Shown one piece after another: positions 1 through 8,397 of a stretch of DNA of 46,959 nucleotides. The stretch spans positions 1 to 46,959 of the forward strand of contig SDNP01000025.1 of assembly GCA_004524445.1 (NCBI GenBank). Direction: 5' to 3'. The stretch is from Candidatus Thorarchaeota archaeon (GTDB taxonomy: Archaea > Asgardarchaeota > Thorarchaeia > Thorarchaeales > Thorarchaeaceae). A model generated the notes under the pieces. It was not told where the DNA came from, did not search any database, and saw only the letters and a list, made by a program, of their open reading frames with translations. A program made the position numbers and the translations under genes. The stretch's first letter is position 1. Every line of letters starts with the position of its first letter.

Positions 1-127
1 ATATTTGCGTTGATAATGACCAAGTCCGCTTGTAGCTCCATTGAAACGCATCACACCCATACTCTGATGCACAGGACATGCATATGATTCTTCCTTCTAT
101 TGGTCCAGAGATGTATTGCAGCTTCTG

Positions 128-772
128 CTATTTCTTAGCTTTCTTCCAATCAGCCAAGAATCTTTCAATGCCAACGTCGGTGAGGGGATGGTTCACCATT
201 TTTTCTAACACTGACGGTGGGATGGTGGCTATGTCGGCACCAATATATGCTGCCTCCAGAACGTGCATCGGATGACGGATGCTAGCGACAATAACCTCAG
301 TTTCGTATCCATAATTCATGTATATTTGTACAATCTCATCAACAAGTTGCATACCGGTCTTACCTACATCATCAAGTCTACCTATAAACGGTGAAATGAA
401 CGATGCCCCTGCCTTTGCTGCAAGAAGTGCTTGATTCGCACTAAAACAGAGGGTGACATTTGTGTGGATATCTTCCTCTGATAAGACCTTCACAGCCTTG
501 AGTCCCTCCCATGTCATTGGAATTTTGATAGCTGCATTATCGATCCAGCCATTCAGTTCGCGGGCTTCTTCTATCATTCCTTGAGCATCTTCGCTCACAA
601 CTTCAAGACTGATAGGGCCATCAACAAAAGAAGCGATTTCATCTATAATCTCTCTGAAGTTACGACCTTCCTTAGCCACAAGACTCGGATTTGTGGTCAC
701 TCCATCCACCATTCCTCTCTCGTGGGCTTTTCGTATTGCATCTACGTTTGCGGTATCAATGAAGAATTTCAT
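128..772 (-). CDS. tal: Transaldolase of the short TalC/FSA-like family
   Basis: This cytosolic enzyme of the non-oxidative pentose phosphate pathway moves a dihydroxyacetone unit between sugar phosphates. The 214-residue length is typical of the short TalC/MipB class. The Schiff-base lysine is K83 in [12 protein letters not shown]6 (FIDTAN) and N28 (TTNPS) are conserved. Known for the family: fructose-6-phosphate aldolase has a tyrosine (Y131 in E. coli FSA) where transaldolases have phenylalanine. Here the residue is F129 (SPFIGRLDD), so I infer transaldolase rather than aldolase activity. The ATG follows an AGGAGCG ribosome site. The next gene upstream on the same strand is ribulose-phosphate 3-epimerase, a partner in the same pathway. 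Confidence 0.93.
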   Translation of the reverse strand: MKFFIDTANVDAIRKAHERGMVDGVTTNPSLVAKEGRNFREIIDEIASFVDGPISLEVVSEDAQGMIEEARELNGWIDNAAIKIPMTWEGLKAVKVLSEEDIHTNVTLCFSANQALLAAKAGASFISPFIGRLDDVGKTGMQLVDEIVQIYMNYGYETEVIVASIRHPMHVLEAAYIGADIATIPPSVLEKMVNHPLTDVGIERFLADWKKAKK

Positions 773-781
773 CGGGGTATT

Positions 782-827
782 CGCTCCTGATATTCTATCT
801 ACAATAAATCGCAGGTATGAATATATC
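782..827 (-). promoter_or_regulatory. Candidate TATA box and ribosome site for transaldolase
   Basis: On the minus strand GATATATT lies at 827-820, about 53 nt before the ATG. GGAGCG lies at 787-782, nine nucleotides before the ATG. This spacing would give a 5' leader of roughly 25 nt carrying the SD site. It is an inference from motif and distance only. Confidence 0.4.
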
Positions 828-868
828 TTGCTGTCTGTTTAACCAACACTAATTCTGCAAAAAAAGAA

Positions 869-1528
869 TCAATCTTCTAATTCGTTTTTCAGGTCCTGCG
901 TTGCAGCGGTGATATCATCTGCCTTAAAGACGGCTGACCCCGCAATGAAGAAATCGGCTCCTGCTCGATATAATTCAGCAATGTTTGATTTCTTGACTCC
1001 GCCATCGATAGCAATCCGGACACTCGGTTTCAGCTCATCAAGAAGAGATCTGAGTTTCGTCAGTTTTGGGGTGGTAGAAGCAATGAATTTCTGCCCACCA
1101 AAGCCAGGGCAGACACTCATAATCAGAACTGACTCAATGACATCAATGAGGGGTTCCACCCATTCAACTGGTGTTCCCGGATTCAAAGTTATGCCTGCTT
1201 TTCCTCCAAGATCATTAATCAGCTGAACTGTGCGGAATACATCATAATCCGCCTCAATATGGGGATAGAGAATTTCCACGCCCGCATCAATGAAGTCGGG
1301 GATATACTTCCGAGGATTCGCAACCATAAGATGCGCATCAAGCGGCAATTTAGTGATCCGGTTCATAGTTTCTGCTATTATTGGGCCATAGGTAATATTT
1401 GGGACAAAAATGCCATCCATGATGTCCAGATGAAAATAGTCTGCTCCCCCTTTTTCTGCGGCGCGGATATCCTTCTCAAGATGTGCGAAATCAGCGGATA
1501 GAATCGAAGGTGAGAGTAGTGGTTCCAT
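869..1528 (-). CDS. rpe: Ribulose-phosphate 3-epimerase
   Basis: Interconverts ribulose 5-phosphate and xylulose 5-phosphate through a metal-dependent TIM barrel. Numbered from the ATG at 1528: SPSILSADF is at 6-14, metal ligands and catalytic residues are H33 and D35 in HLDIMDG and H66 in DAHLMV, the phosphate loop PGFGGQ is at 141-146, and the second acid/base residue is D175 in IDGGV. An in-frame GTG at 1558 would add ten residues. I prefer the ATG because GGGAG sits seven bases before it and the protein then starts directly at the family's first strand. It points the same way as transaldolase, with about 97 bp between them. Epimerases of this kind are less usual in archaea than in bacteria. 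Confidence 0.93.
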   Translation of the reverse strand: MEPLLSPSILSADFAHLEKDIRAAEKGGADYFHLDIMDGIFVPNITYGPIIAETMNRITKLPLDAHLMVANPRKYIPDFIDAGVEILYPHIEADYDVFRTVQLINDLGGKAGITLNPGTPVEWVEPLIDVIESVLIMSVCPGFGGQKFIASTTPKLTKLRSLLDELKPSVRIAIDGGVKKSNIAELYRAGADFFIAGSAVFKADDITAATQDLKNELED

Positions 1529-1628
1529 TTTCCCATCTCCCAAATAGGGGGTCAGCACCCTCGATTGTGTTATCCGATGTATTTAAGCTTCACCTAGCAT
1601 CTTCTTCGCTATTTGTGTCGCTGTTGAA

Positions 1629-4232
1629 TCATTCTCTTCTCCGTTTGAGTTCTTCTTGAATCTCCCTGAGAAAGAGAAGAGCATCCATTGGTGTCGTTCT
1701 TTCAAGGTCCATGATTTTGATTTTTTCCAATAGCGGATCATCGACTGTCAGTGGCTCAAGACTAGTTTGCATCACTTCGGTGCTATCAATATCTTCCTCA
1801 GTTATGGCAACTCGATTGTCATTCTCCAATTTTTGTAACATTTTCCTAGCTCGAATTACAACGTTTTCAGGTACCCCCGCCAAAGAAGCTACATGAACGC
1901 CATAGCTCTTATCGGTTCCCCCTTCGACCACCTTATAGAGAAACACAATAGACTCTCCTGATTCCTTCGCAAGGGTATGGACATTCTTCACTCCATGGTA
2001 GGTTTCTGCCATGTCCGTTAGCTGATGATAATGGGTGGCAAAGAGTGTACGAGTCTTCATTTTTACTACCTCCTCTGCCACTGCCCATGCCAAAGCCATT
2101 CCATCAAAGGTAGAAGTACCCCTGCCAATTTCGTCCAAGATTACAAGCGATTTGTCTGTGGCATTGTTTAGGATGTTTGCAGTTTCAACCATCTCCACCA
2201 TGAATGTTGACTGCTTACCGGTTAGATCATCAAAAGCACCCACTCTCGTAAAAATCCTGTCAACGATACCGATCTCTGCATTCCTTGCAGGAACAAACGA
2301 CCCCATTTGAGCCATCAATACAATAAGCGCAGACTGGCGCATGTAAGTACTCTTACCCCCCATATTTGGTCCTGTCACGATTAGAAGCGTTGTTCCTCCC
2401 TGACCAATTTCCAAATTGTTTGGAACAAAGTCATTTTGCCCAAGAACCATCTCCATTGCTGGATGTCTGCCATCGGTTATCTTAATCTTGGTTGATTCAG
2501 AAAAGATTGGTCTACAATACTGTCTTTTCACAGCAGTTTCTGCCAAACAATACAGGACATCTAAAACGGCAATGGCTTCTGTATTCTTTCTTAATGTGTC
2601 GAGATTTTCTTTGACTTGCTCGCGCAGTTGCTGATATATCTCATATTCGAGGTCATGAATCCGTTCTTCTCCCGAAAGAACGGCAGCCTCTTTTTCTTTT
2701 AGCTCGGGAATAATGTATCTTTCCGCATTTGTGAGTGTTTGCTTTCTCTCATAATCGGTGGGTACGGATTCAATATTTGACTTGGTTACTTCAATATAGT
2801 ATCCAAACACCTTGTTGTATCCGACTTTCAGAGATCTTATTCCTGTTCGTCTTCTCTCCTTAGCCTGCAATGATGCAATCCATTTCTTATCACTTGATAT
2901 CGAGTTCCGTAACCTGTCCAAGTCGTCGTTGAAGCCGTCGCGGATCATTCCTCCTTCTCCAACTTTAACTGGCGGGTTGTCAATCAAGGCTGCTTTCAGG
3001 GTTTCTGCTAAGTCAGTTAGAGGGTCGATACTATTCAGGGAACTAACCAACATGTCGGATTCAAGATCATCTAGACCCTCTATGATCTTCGGAATATTCA
3101 AGAGCGCATCTCGAAGCTGAACAAGGTCTCGAGCTCCCCCAGTACCAAAGACAACCCGACTTGTTATCCTCTCCAAGTCACCCACCTCTCGGAGATTCTT
3201 GTAGACTTCTGACCTATGCATGGCATTTCTCGCCAGTTCTTCTACTGAATCAAGGCGTCTGCCAATGGCTCCGATATCCTGTAGGGGCTGCAGAAGCCAA
3301 GATTTGAGCTTCCTTTTACCCATCGGGGTTGCATTTTTGGAAAAGACCTCAAGAAGAGTGCCTCTTGTGGTATTCTCACGTGCATTGCGTATGAGTTCAA
3401 GATTTCTCTGAGTTGTGGCATCAAGAATGAGATAATCATCCAGACTATAAGTTCTTAGACCAGAAATTGTCACTGCATTCATCTTATGTACATCATGCAG
3501 GTACTCCAAGACGGCGCCACAGGCTCCTACTGCGATTCTCTTTTCTCCCAATCCAAACCCATCTAATGTGGAAACGCCAAATTGATCCTTGATGAGCTTC
3601 TCTGCCCTCCTGGCAGAAAAATCAGTGGAGGGCCTTAAGGTTATCCTTGCACCTATCTCAGTCAGGGCTTCTCTAATCTTCCGATTCTTTGAGGCAGCTT
3701 CAGGAAGTAATACTTCTGCGGGACCAATCCGGGCAATCTCACTCAAGACTTTTTCATCGTAGATGGTTCCTTGGGTTTCCGTGGCTATGAAATTGCCAGT
3801 CGAAACATCAACTGCCGCAATGCCTATCTTCTCATCATGTTCAATCAATGCTGCAAGATAGTTATTTGATTCTGGATCCAACATATTTGACTCAAGAATT
3901 GTCCCTGGAGTTACAACGCGTACAACATCCCTTTTGACCAAGCCTTTGGCCTGTGAGGCATCTTCCACTTGGTCTGCAATGGCAACAGTTTCACCAGCTT
4001 CAAGCAGCTTCGCGACATATCCATCGACAGAGTGATACGGAACTCCACACATGGGCCATTTGTCGACTCCTTCCCCCCTTGCTGTTAGAACTATATCAAG
4101 AACCTGACTTGCCTTCTTTGCATCTTCGTTGAACATCTCATAGAAGTCGCCTAACCTAAATAGAAGAACACAATCGGGATATTGGCGTTTCAGCTGCAAG
4201 TACTGTCGCTGCATAGGCGTATGCTTTCTCAT
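1629..4232 (-). CDS. mutS: DNA mismatch repair ATPase MutS (MutS1 type)
   Basis: Mismatch sensor that binds mispaired or looped DNA as a dimer and uses ATP to signal repair. At 867 residues it is full length (E. coli MutS has 853). The N-terminal mismatch-binding domain has the F-x-E motif (F30, E32 in GDFYEMF). Connector, lever and clamp domains follow. The ATPase has Walker A GPNMGGKST near residue 620, a Walker B region ILDEIGRGTS and the FATHYHQL helix. The C-terminal helical tail (DPLLEKIKIMDL, TPMDALLFL) matches bacterial MutS1. No mutL is in the window. MutS1 is patchy in archaea and typical of bacteria, so horizontal acquisition is likely but unproved here. Confidence 0.96.
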   Translation of the reverse strand: MRKHTPMQRQYLQLKRQYPDCVLLFRLGDFYEMFNEDAKKASQVLDIVLTARGEGVDKWPMCGVPYHSVDGYVAKLLEAGETVAIADQVEDASQAKGLVKRDVVRVVTPGTILESNMLDPESNNYLAALIEHDEKIGIAAVDVSTGNFIATETQGTIYDEKVLSEIARIGPAEVLLPEAASKNRKIREALTEIGARITLRPSTDFSARRAEKLIKDQFGVSTLDGFGLGEKRIAVGACGAVLEYLHDVHKMNAVTISGLRTYSLDDYLILDATTQRNLELIRNARENTTRGTLLEVFSKNATPMGKRKLKSWLLQPLQDIGAIGRRLDSVEELARNAMHRSEVYKNLREVGDLERITSRVVFGTGGARDLVQLRDALLNIPKIIEGLDDLESDMLVSSLNSIDPLTDLAETLKAALIDNPPVKVGEGGMIRDGFNDDLDRLRNSISSDKKWIASLQAKERRRTGIRSLKVGYNKVFGYYIEVTKSNIESVPTDYERKQTLTNAERYIIPELKEKEAAVLSGEERIHDLEYEIYQQLREQVKENLDTLRKNTEAIAVLDVLYCLAETAVKRQYCRPIFSESTKIKITDGRHPAMEMVLGQNDFVPNNLEIGQGGTTLLIVTGPNMGGKSTYMRQSALIVLMAQMGSFVPARNAEIGIVDRIFTRVGAFDDLTGKQSTFMVEMVETANILNNATDKSLVILDEIGRGTSTFDGMALAWAVAEEVVKMKTRTLFATHYHQLTDMAETYHGVKNVHTLAKESGESIVFLYKVVEGGTDKSYGVHVASLAGVPENVVIRARKMLQKLENDNRVAITEEDIDSTEVMQTSLEPLTVDDPLLEKIKIMDLERTTPMDALLFLREIQEELKRRRE

Positions 4233-4345
4233 TCAGACTCACTACAGGAAACCCTAGACCATTTTGAATAATATAATCGCATCGATAGATAGTATATTCA
4301 AGCGACAGCAGATTCTAATATTTAGCTTAAGTACTACTTATCCGC

Positions 4346-5017
4346 CTATATGATCGGTTCCAATCCAGTCAAGAATGATATTACTACCAGAATTCCTATT
4401 GTTAATAATCCAGCAAAAATTGTCTTGATGGTATATTTTGCAATGCTGACTCCAGTCATCCGACCTAAGTATATGCCCAAAATAAAGAGCAGACCAAATC
4501 CCATGCCAATTGCAGCAACGAATGATTGCCAATAACCTATCATACCAAAAAGTGCAAGTATCATGGGCAATACGGTTATGAGAATGGACCCGGCTGGGGT
4601 TGCTCCGTTCACAAACGAAACAAGGAGTGTCGTTTCTTTTTCTGCCCTCAGAATATATGAGTGCGTTAGTCTCACTTCTCCGGCATTTTCCATTTCGTTT
4701 ACGAGATGTTCGCCTTCTGCTGACTCGGTTAAGTATGTTGCTCCAAAGCCCGCAATAAAATGTGCAACACCAGCTCCAAATGCAGCGAGTAGCGTGGTTT
4801 CGAATATAAGAGAAATCTCCTGGAAATGAATCGCGATAAACCCGCCTGTAATGATTCCTAGTACGGGCAGAACTCCGTTGAACACATCTATTGCGATATG
4901 GCGCTTCACAATCTCCATCCGATGAGTTACTCTGAGTTCCTCTTGTAGCCGGTTAATTATGGGGGCTTTTTTGCCTGCGTCATGTGCAAAGTTATCTTCT
5001 TCGGTATCGGGTTCCAT
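4346..5017 (-). CDS. VIT1/CCC1 (TIGR00267-like) membrane protein, copy A
   Basis: Predicted multi-pass membrane protein resembling the VIT1/CCC1 iron/manganese transporters, in particular the archaeal TIGR00267 subgroup. The diagnostic stretch is RHIAIDVFNGVLPVLG, where VIT proteins have a DG motif in helix 1; here the position reads N-G. A Glu-rich loop (TESAEGEHLVNEME) lies between helices 2 and 3, where VIT proteins bind metal. About five hydrophobic segments are visible. It is a clear paralog of the adjacent 5078-5740 gene. I start at the ATG at 5017, which has GAGGG seven bases upstream; an in-frame TTG lies at 5023. Metal substrate is unproved. A feo iron-uptake operon lies elsewhere in the window. 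Confidence 0.75.
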   Translation of the reverse strand: MEPDTEEDNFAHDAGKKAPIINRLQEELRVTHRMEIVKRHIAIDVFNGVLPVLGIITGGFIAIHFQEISLIFETTLLAAFGAGVAHFIAGFGATYLTESAEGEHLVNEMENAGEVRLTHSYILRAEKETTLLVSFVNGATPAGSILITVLPMILALFGMIGYWQSFVAAIGMGFGLLFILGIYLGRMTGVSIAKYTIKTIFAGLLTIGILVVISFLTGLEPII

Positions 5018-5077
5018 TCGCAATCCCTCTTCCTGTTGTTGCTTCTGCTTGTGAATTGTACCAAATGTGTTCTATCT

Positions 5078-5740
5078 TCACGCTCCGGTCAGTAAGGATA
5101 TCACCCACATGAGAACGACTACAATTAACCCTGCGGCTAGGGTCTTAAGACCGTAAGAGATGATACTCTCTCTTGAAACACTACCTAGAAAGACTCCGAG
5201 TATGAACAAAAGCACTAGGCCCGCAACGACGCAATAAATGAAGGCAACAAATACAGATGCAATCCCAAGGGGAACGAGAACAAGAGGTGCTATAGTTGCT
5301 ATAACAGATAATGTTGGTGAGAGACCGTTAATCAAAGAAACTACTATTGTTGTGGTTCGTGTTGCCTTTGCATAGGCAGATTTACTCAAATCCGACAGCA
5401 TAGAATACTCCAACGCCTTGAATTCACGCTTCCTTTCAGCTTGCTCAGTCAGATAGGAAGAAGAAATGCCTGACACAAACATAGCAAGACCGGTCCCGAT
5501 TGCTGCCAATAATGTGGTGGTGTAGACAGCTTCTGGCGGTGAATTTGCTAGAGATATGATCCCACCAAGCACAATACCTATGACCGGAAGAACACCATCA
5601 AAACTGTTCATAGCCAGATAGCGGCGCGCGATTTCAACGCCTCCAACGAATTCAAGTTGGGTAGTTATCCTGTCAATGAAGTTGACTTTTCCATCCTCGT
5701 CATAGTCGAATATACCCTCATGATTCTCATCTTCTGTCAC
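5078..5740 (-). CDS. VIT1/CCC1 (TIGR00267-like) membrane protein, copy B
   Basis: Paralog of the downstream gene on the same strand, 60 bp away, probably one transcript. Residues around 38-55 read ARRYLAMNSFDGVLPVIG, very close to the archaeal TIGR00267 signature, and this copy keeps the N-SFDG motif better than copy A. A charged loop rich in Glu and Lys (TEQAERKREFKALE) follows helix 2, then three more hydrophobic helices ending in LLTGA. The acidic N-terminal tail is cytosolic by the positive-inside rule. The start is GTG, supported by GAGG seven bases upstream. Iron or manganese export or sequestration is the family role. Two adjacent diverged copies suggest different metals or a heteromer, which is inference. 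Confidence 0.78.
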   Translation of the reverse strand: MTEDENHEGIFDYDEDGKVNFIDRITTQLEFVGGVEIARRYLAMNSFDGVLPVIGIVLGGIISLANSPPEAVYTTTLLAAIGTGLAMFVSGISSSYLTEQAERKREFKALEYSMLSDLSKSAYAKATRTTTIVVSLINGLSPTLSVIATIAPLVLVPLGIASVFVAFIYCVVAGLVLLFILGVFLGSVSRESIISYGLKTLAAGLIVVVLMWVISLLTGA

Positions 5741-5799
5741 TCAGATTCCTCGCCTGTGCAATTGAGAAGGTACATATCAATGATTTCTAATGGCATTCT

Positions 5800-5808
5800 C
5801 TATATATG
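5800..5808. promoter_or_regulatory. TATA-like motif between divergent genes
   Basis: CTATATATG lies in the 140-bp gap between the VIT-like gene (minus, start 5740) and the geranylgeranyl-reductase family gene (plus, start 5881). Being near-symmetric it could serve either direction, 60-80 bp from each start. No other promoter-like element was seen in the gap. Confidence 0.3.
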
Positions 5809-5880
5809 TTTCTCATTAACCGACTGGTTTTTCATGGCAAATCGACTATTGCCAAACCACCATGTCTGTGAGGTTGCATC

Positions 5881-7092
5881 TTGGGAGATATTCAACGGTA
5901 CGATGTCATAATCATTGGTGCTGGACCTGCGGGATCATCAACTGCAAGAGTGATTGCTAGAAGGGGCTATAGGACGCTCCTAGTTGAACGAAAATCAAGA
6001 GTTGGTATTCCTGTTCTTTGTGGAGAATTCCTTCCTACAGTAGAGGAATTGCGGGATATTCTTCCCCACTCGAGTAGGATTGACAGAATCTGCAATATCA
6101 GTAATTCCGTAGTGTTGAATCGATGCAACCACATTGTGTTAGTATCACCCTCTGGTGATGAATTTGATATTCCGATGAGAGCAATAGTTATTGACCGCGC
6201 TGCTTTTGACCAGCATTTGGCGGAGCAAGCTCTCAAGGCGGGAGCTATCCTTCTCACAGGAACAAAACTCAAAGATAGGGTTTCTAAGAATCAAGTCCGA
6301 TTAATTTCAGGCAGTGGGACTAGGATAGTTGAATGCGCTGTTCTCGTCGGTGCAGATGGTCCATTATCTACAGTAGCACGCTGTGTACCAGGACTGAGTC
6401 AGCAGGAAACGAATGACCTGAGTATATCAATACAGTATACTATTGAAGCAACTGGATTTGACTCTGACAGAGTCTTCATGTTTTTTGGTAATATAGCTCC
6501 TGGCGGATATGCATGGATTATTCCTAGAGGTCATACTGAAGCCAACGTAGGACTAGGATTGAGACCTTCTTATGCAACCCCCAGAAGATCTCTGAGGAAC
6601 TATCTGCATTCCTTTATTCATCACTACCTGATCGAAAAGCTAGGAATTCGGAATATCAGAATCAAGAGAAGGATTAGTGGATTTATTCCGGTAAATGGCC
6701 CAGTTCAAAGCACGGTAACTGCCACTGCTTTACTTGTGGGCGATGCCGCATCTCATGTTATGCCCACGAATGGAGGCGGAATTCCAACTGCTCTGATTGG
6801 CGGAAACATTGCGGGTAAAGCGATAGTAGACTATCTTAAATCAGGTTCAAAATTGAGCAATTATGAGGAAATGTGGCGTAGAGAATTTGGCAATGAGCTG
6901 ATTACGGGTGCCTCTCTTCTTTCAGTGGCCAGCATCCCCATGCTGAGCGATGCGGTTACGGAGTGGGCCATGAGGTGTTTTGGAAGACGCATGCTTAATG
7001 ATGTCATCCGTTGCAGAGTGCCATATCCATTTCAAGAACTGAGTACGCCCCTCAATTTGATGACAGGTCAATTACACCGTTTTCTTCGATGA
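5881..7092 (+). CDS. Geranylgeranyl reductase family FAD protein
   Basis: FAD-dependent reductase of isoprenoid double bonds. Members saturate archaeal diether lipids or isoprenoid quinone side chains. The Rossmann motif IIGAGPAGSSTA sits at about residues 10-22, VLVGADGPLS is in the middle, and the second FAD motif is GDAASHVMPTNGGGI with the GGG typical of the family. Length 403 fits. An in-frame TGA at 5869 means the start must follow it. The TTG at 5881 has GAGG seven bases before it, and the protein then begins just ahead of the FAD motif. The convergent neighbour is a polyprenyl diphosphate synthase and a MenA-like prenyltransferase follows, so a joint role in membrane lipid or menaquinone side-chain maturation is likely. 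Confidence 0.88.
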   Translation: MGDIQRYDVIIIGAGPAGSSTARVIARRGYRTLLVERKSRVGIPVLCGEFLPTVEELRDILPHSSRIDRICNISNSVVLNRCNHIVLVSPSGDEFDIPMRAIVIDRAAFDQHLAEQALKAGAILLTGTKLKDRVSKNQVRLISGSGTRIVECAVLVGADGPLSTVARCVPGLSQQETNDLSISIQYTIEATGFDSDRVFMFFGNIAPGGYAWIIPRGHTEANVGLGLRPSYATPRRSLRNYLHSFIHHYLIEKLGIRNIRIKRRISGFIPVNGPVQSTVTATALLVGDAASHVMPTNGGGIPTALIGGNIAGKAIVDYLKSGSKLSNYEEMWRREFGNELITGASLLSVASIPMLSDAVTEWAMRCFGRRMLNDVIRCRVPYPFQELSTPLNLMTGQLHRFLR

Positions 7093-7120
7093 CTGCATCA
7101 AGCAGCATGTTGTACCATGC

Positions 7121-8182
7121 CTAGAATTTGCGACGGACCGCAAAATCTGCCAGGTCAGCAAATAGCTCCTTGTTTGGGAAATTCATGTCTTCTATTGCTG
7201 CCTTTGATGCTCTAGCATATTCCTTTGCCTTTTCAGTTGCCCGGGCTATGGCCCCAGAATCTTCAATCAGTTCGAGCACCAAGGAGTAGTTTCCCATGGT
7301 AATCTCATCAACACATTCCTCTTTTACCTCTGACTCACACGCTTCTAATGCATATATCAGAACAAGATTACTACTTCCAGCCTGAAGGTCAGTTAGAACT
7401 GACTTTCCTGAAACTCTTGGATCCGATGTAAAATCTAGTACATCATCGCGAATCTGGAAGGCATATCCTAAATTCTCTGCATATTCAATCAAACATGCGA
7501 CTTCTTTTTTGCTAGATTTGCCCATGGCTGACCCGATATTTACTGCCTCTATCATGAAGGAAGCAGTCTTTCTTTCCGCGACTTCAAGGTATTCTTCTTC
7601 GCTGAAAGAAAGAAGCTCATTAATATTCATAACTGAGTCCTGAGCTTCACCTTCGCACATGGCAATACCTGTCCTTCCAATTTGCTCAATTAGCTCAGGA
7701 GTTCCCCATTTTCCCATGATCTCAAAAGCTTGTGAGATCAACAAATCAGATGCCAAGATTGCCATTTTTTCGCCGAATTTCTTATGAACTGTCGTTACTC
7801 CTCTACGAATTTCTGTGTTGTCAATTATATCATCATGGATTAGACTTGCCGTCTGAAGGAGTTCAGCGGCGACGGTAATCGGCAGTATTCTTTGCAGATT
7901 CCCATTCACTGCCTCGCACGCCAAGTAGGTCAAGAGAGACCTCAATCTTTTTCCACCTGCTCTAACAAGGTAATATGCCGCATCATAAAGCGCCGCAGGT
8001 GTACCTGTGTTCTTTGATGTGAATTTAGCAACTTCATTATCGATGAGATTCAGTCGGTTCCTAATCGCAAGTCCAAGAGGTAGGAAAGAGGTTCGCTCAC
8101 TGTATTGAACATCCTCTGATATCGATTGTTTCTCCGAATTTGTAAAAGACAAGCGATGCTCGTCAGTAGAGCCTTCCTTCAA
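7121..8182 (-). CDS. Polyprenyl diphosphate synthase (GGPP-synthase type)
   Basis: Trans-prenyltransferase condensing isopentenyl diphosphate onto allylic diphosphates. The first aspartate-rich motif is HDDIIDN and the second is RDDVLDF, both complete. The GKRLRSLL region upstream binds isopentenyl diphosphate. Five residues before the first motif (ASLIHDD) there is alanine rather than a bulky aromatic; in this family that usually allows chains of C20 or longer. An N-terminal extension of roughly 30 polar residues precedes the enzyme. The TTG start is supported by GGAAGGA seven bases upstream. It lies between the reductase and the MenA-like gene, which need its product. The exact chain length cannot be read from sequence alone. 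Confidence 0.9.
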   Translation of the reverse strand: MKEGSTDEHRLSFTNSEKQSISEDVQYSERTSFLPLGLAIRNRLNLIDNEVAKFTSKNTGTPAALYDAAYYLVRAGGKRLRSLLTYLACEAVNGNLQRILPITVAAELLQTASLIHDDIIDNTEIRRGVTTVHKKFGEKMAILASDLLISQAFEIMGKWGTPELIEQIGRTGIAMCEGEAQDSVMNINELLSFSEEEYLEVAERKTASFMIEAVNIGSAMGKSSKKEVACLIEYAENLGYAFQIRDDVLDFTSDPRVSGKSVLTDLQAGSSNLVLIYALEACESEVKEECVDEITMGNYSLVLELIEDSGAIARATEKAKEYARASKAAIEDMNFPNKELFADLADFAVRRKF

Positions 8183-8369
8183 TTCCTAATCCTTCCTAAG
8201 GACAGCTTGCCCGTTGGCGTCTGGTAGCTATTATACATTCCGTAAATGGCAGCATTTTTTCTGTCAGTCACGCCTGTTCTGATTCATTCAGTATTGGAAT
8301 TGGACAACTTCAGGAAGGTTTTTACTAGCTATTATTTTGAGCTTTGTTGCATTAATGATACACCATTCG

Positions 8370-8376
8370 TATAAAT
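8370..8376 (+). promoter_or_regulatory. TATA box for the prenyltransferase gene
   Basis: TATAAAT begins exactly 28 nt before the ATG at 8398. In archaea transcription starts about 25-28 nt after the TATA box, so the message would begin at or next to the start codon (leaderless). This supports ATG 8398 over the in-frame TTG at 8377, which overlaps the box. Confidence 0.55.
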
Positions 8377-8397
8377 TTGGGAAGAGAGTGTACAAAT

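Noticed and set aside
1..79. Two minus-strand frames run off the left edge (from ATG at 79 and ATG at 60, the latter reading MGVMRFNGATSGLGHY).
   Set aside because: Fewer than 27 codons are visible, both frames are open, and neither gives a recognisable motif, so a partial gene cannot be chosen.
7106..7121. Small hairpin GCATG/CATGC between convergent genes.
   Set aside because: Only five base pairs and no T run; too weak to call a terminator.
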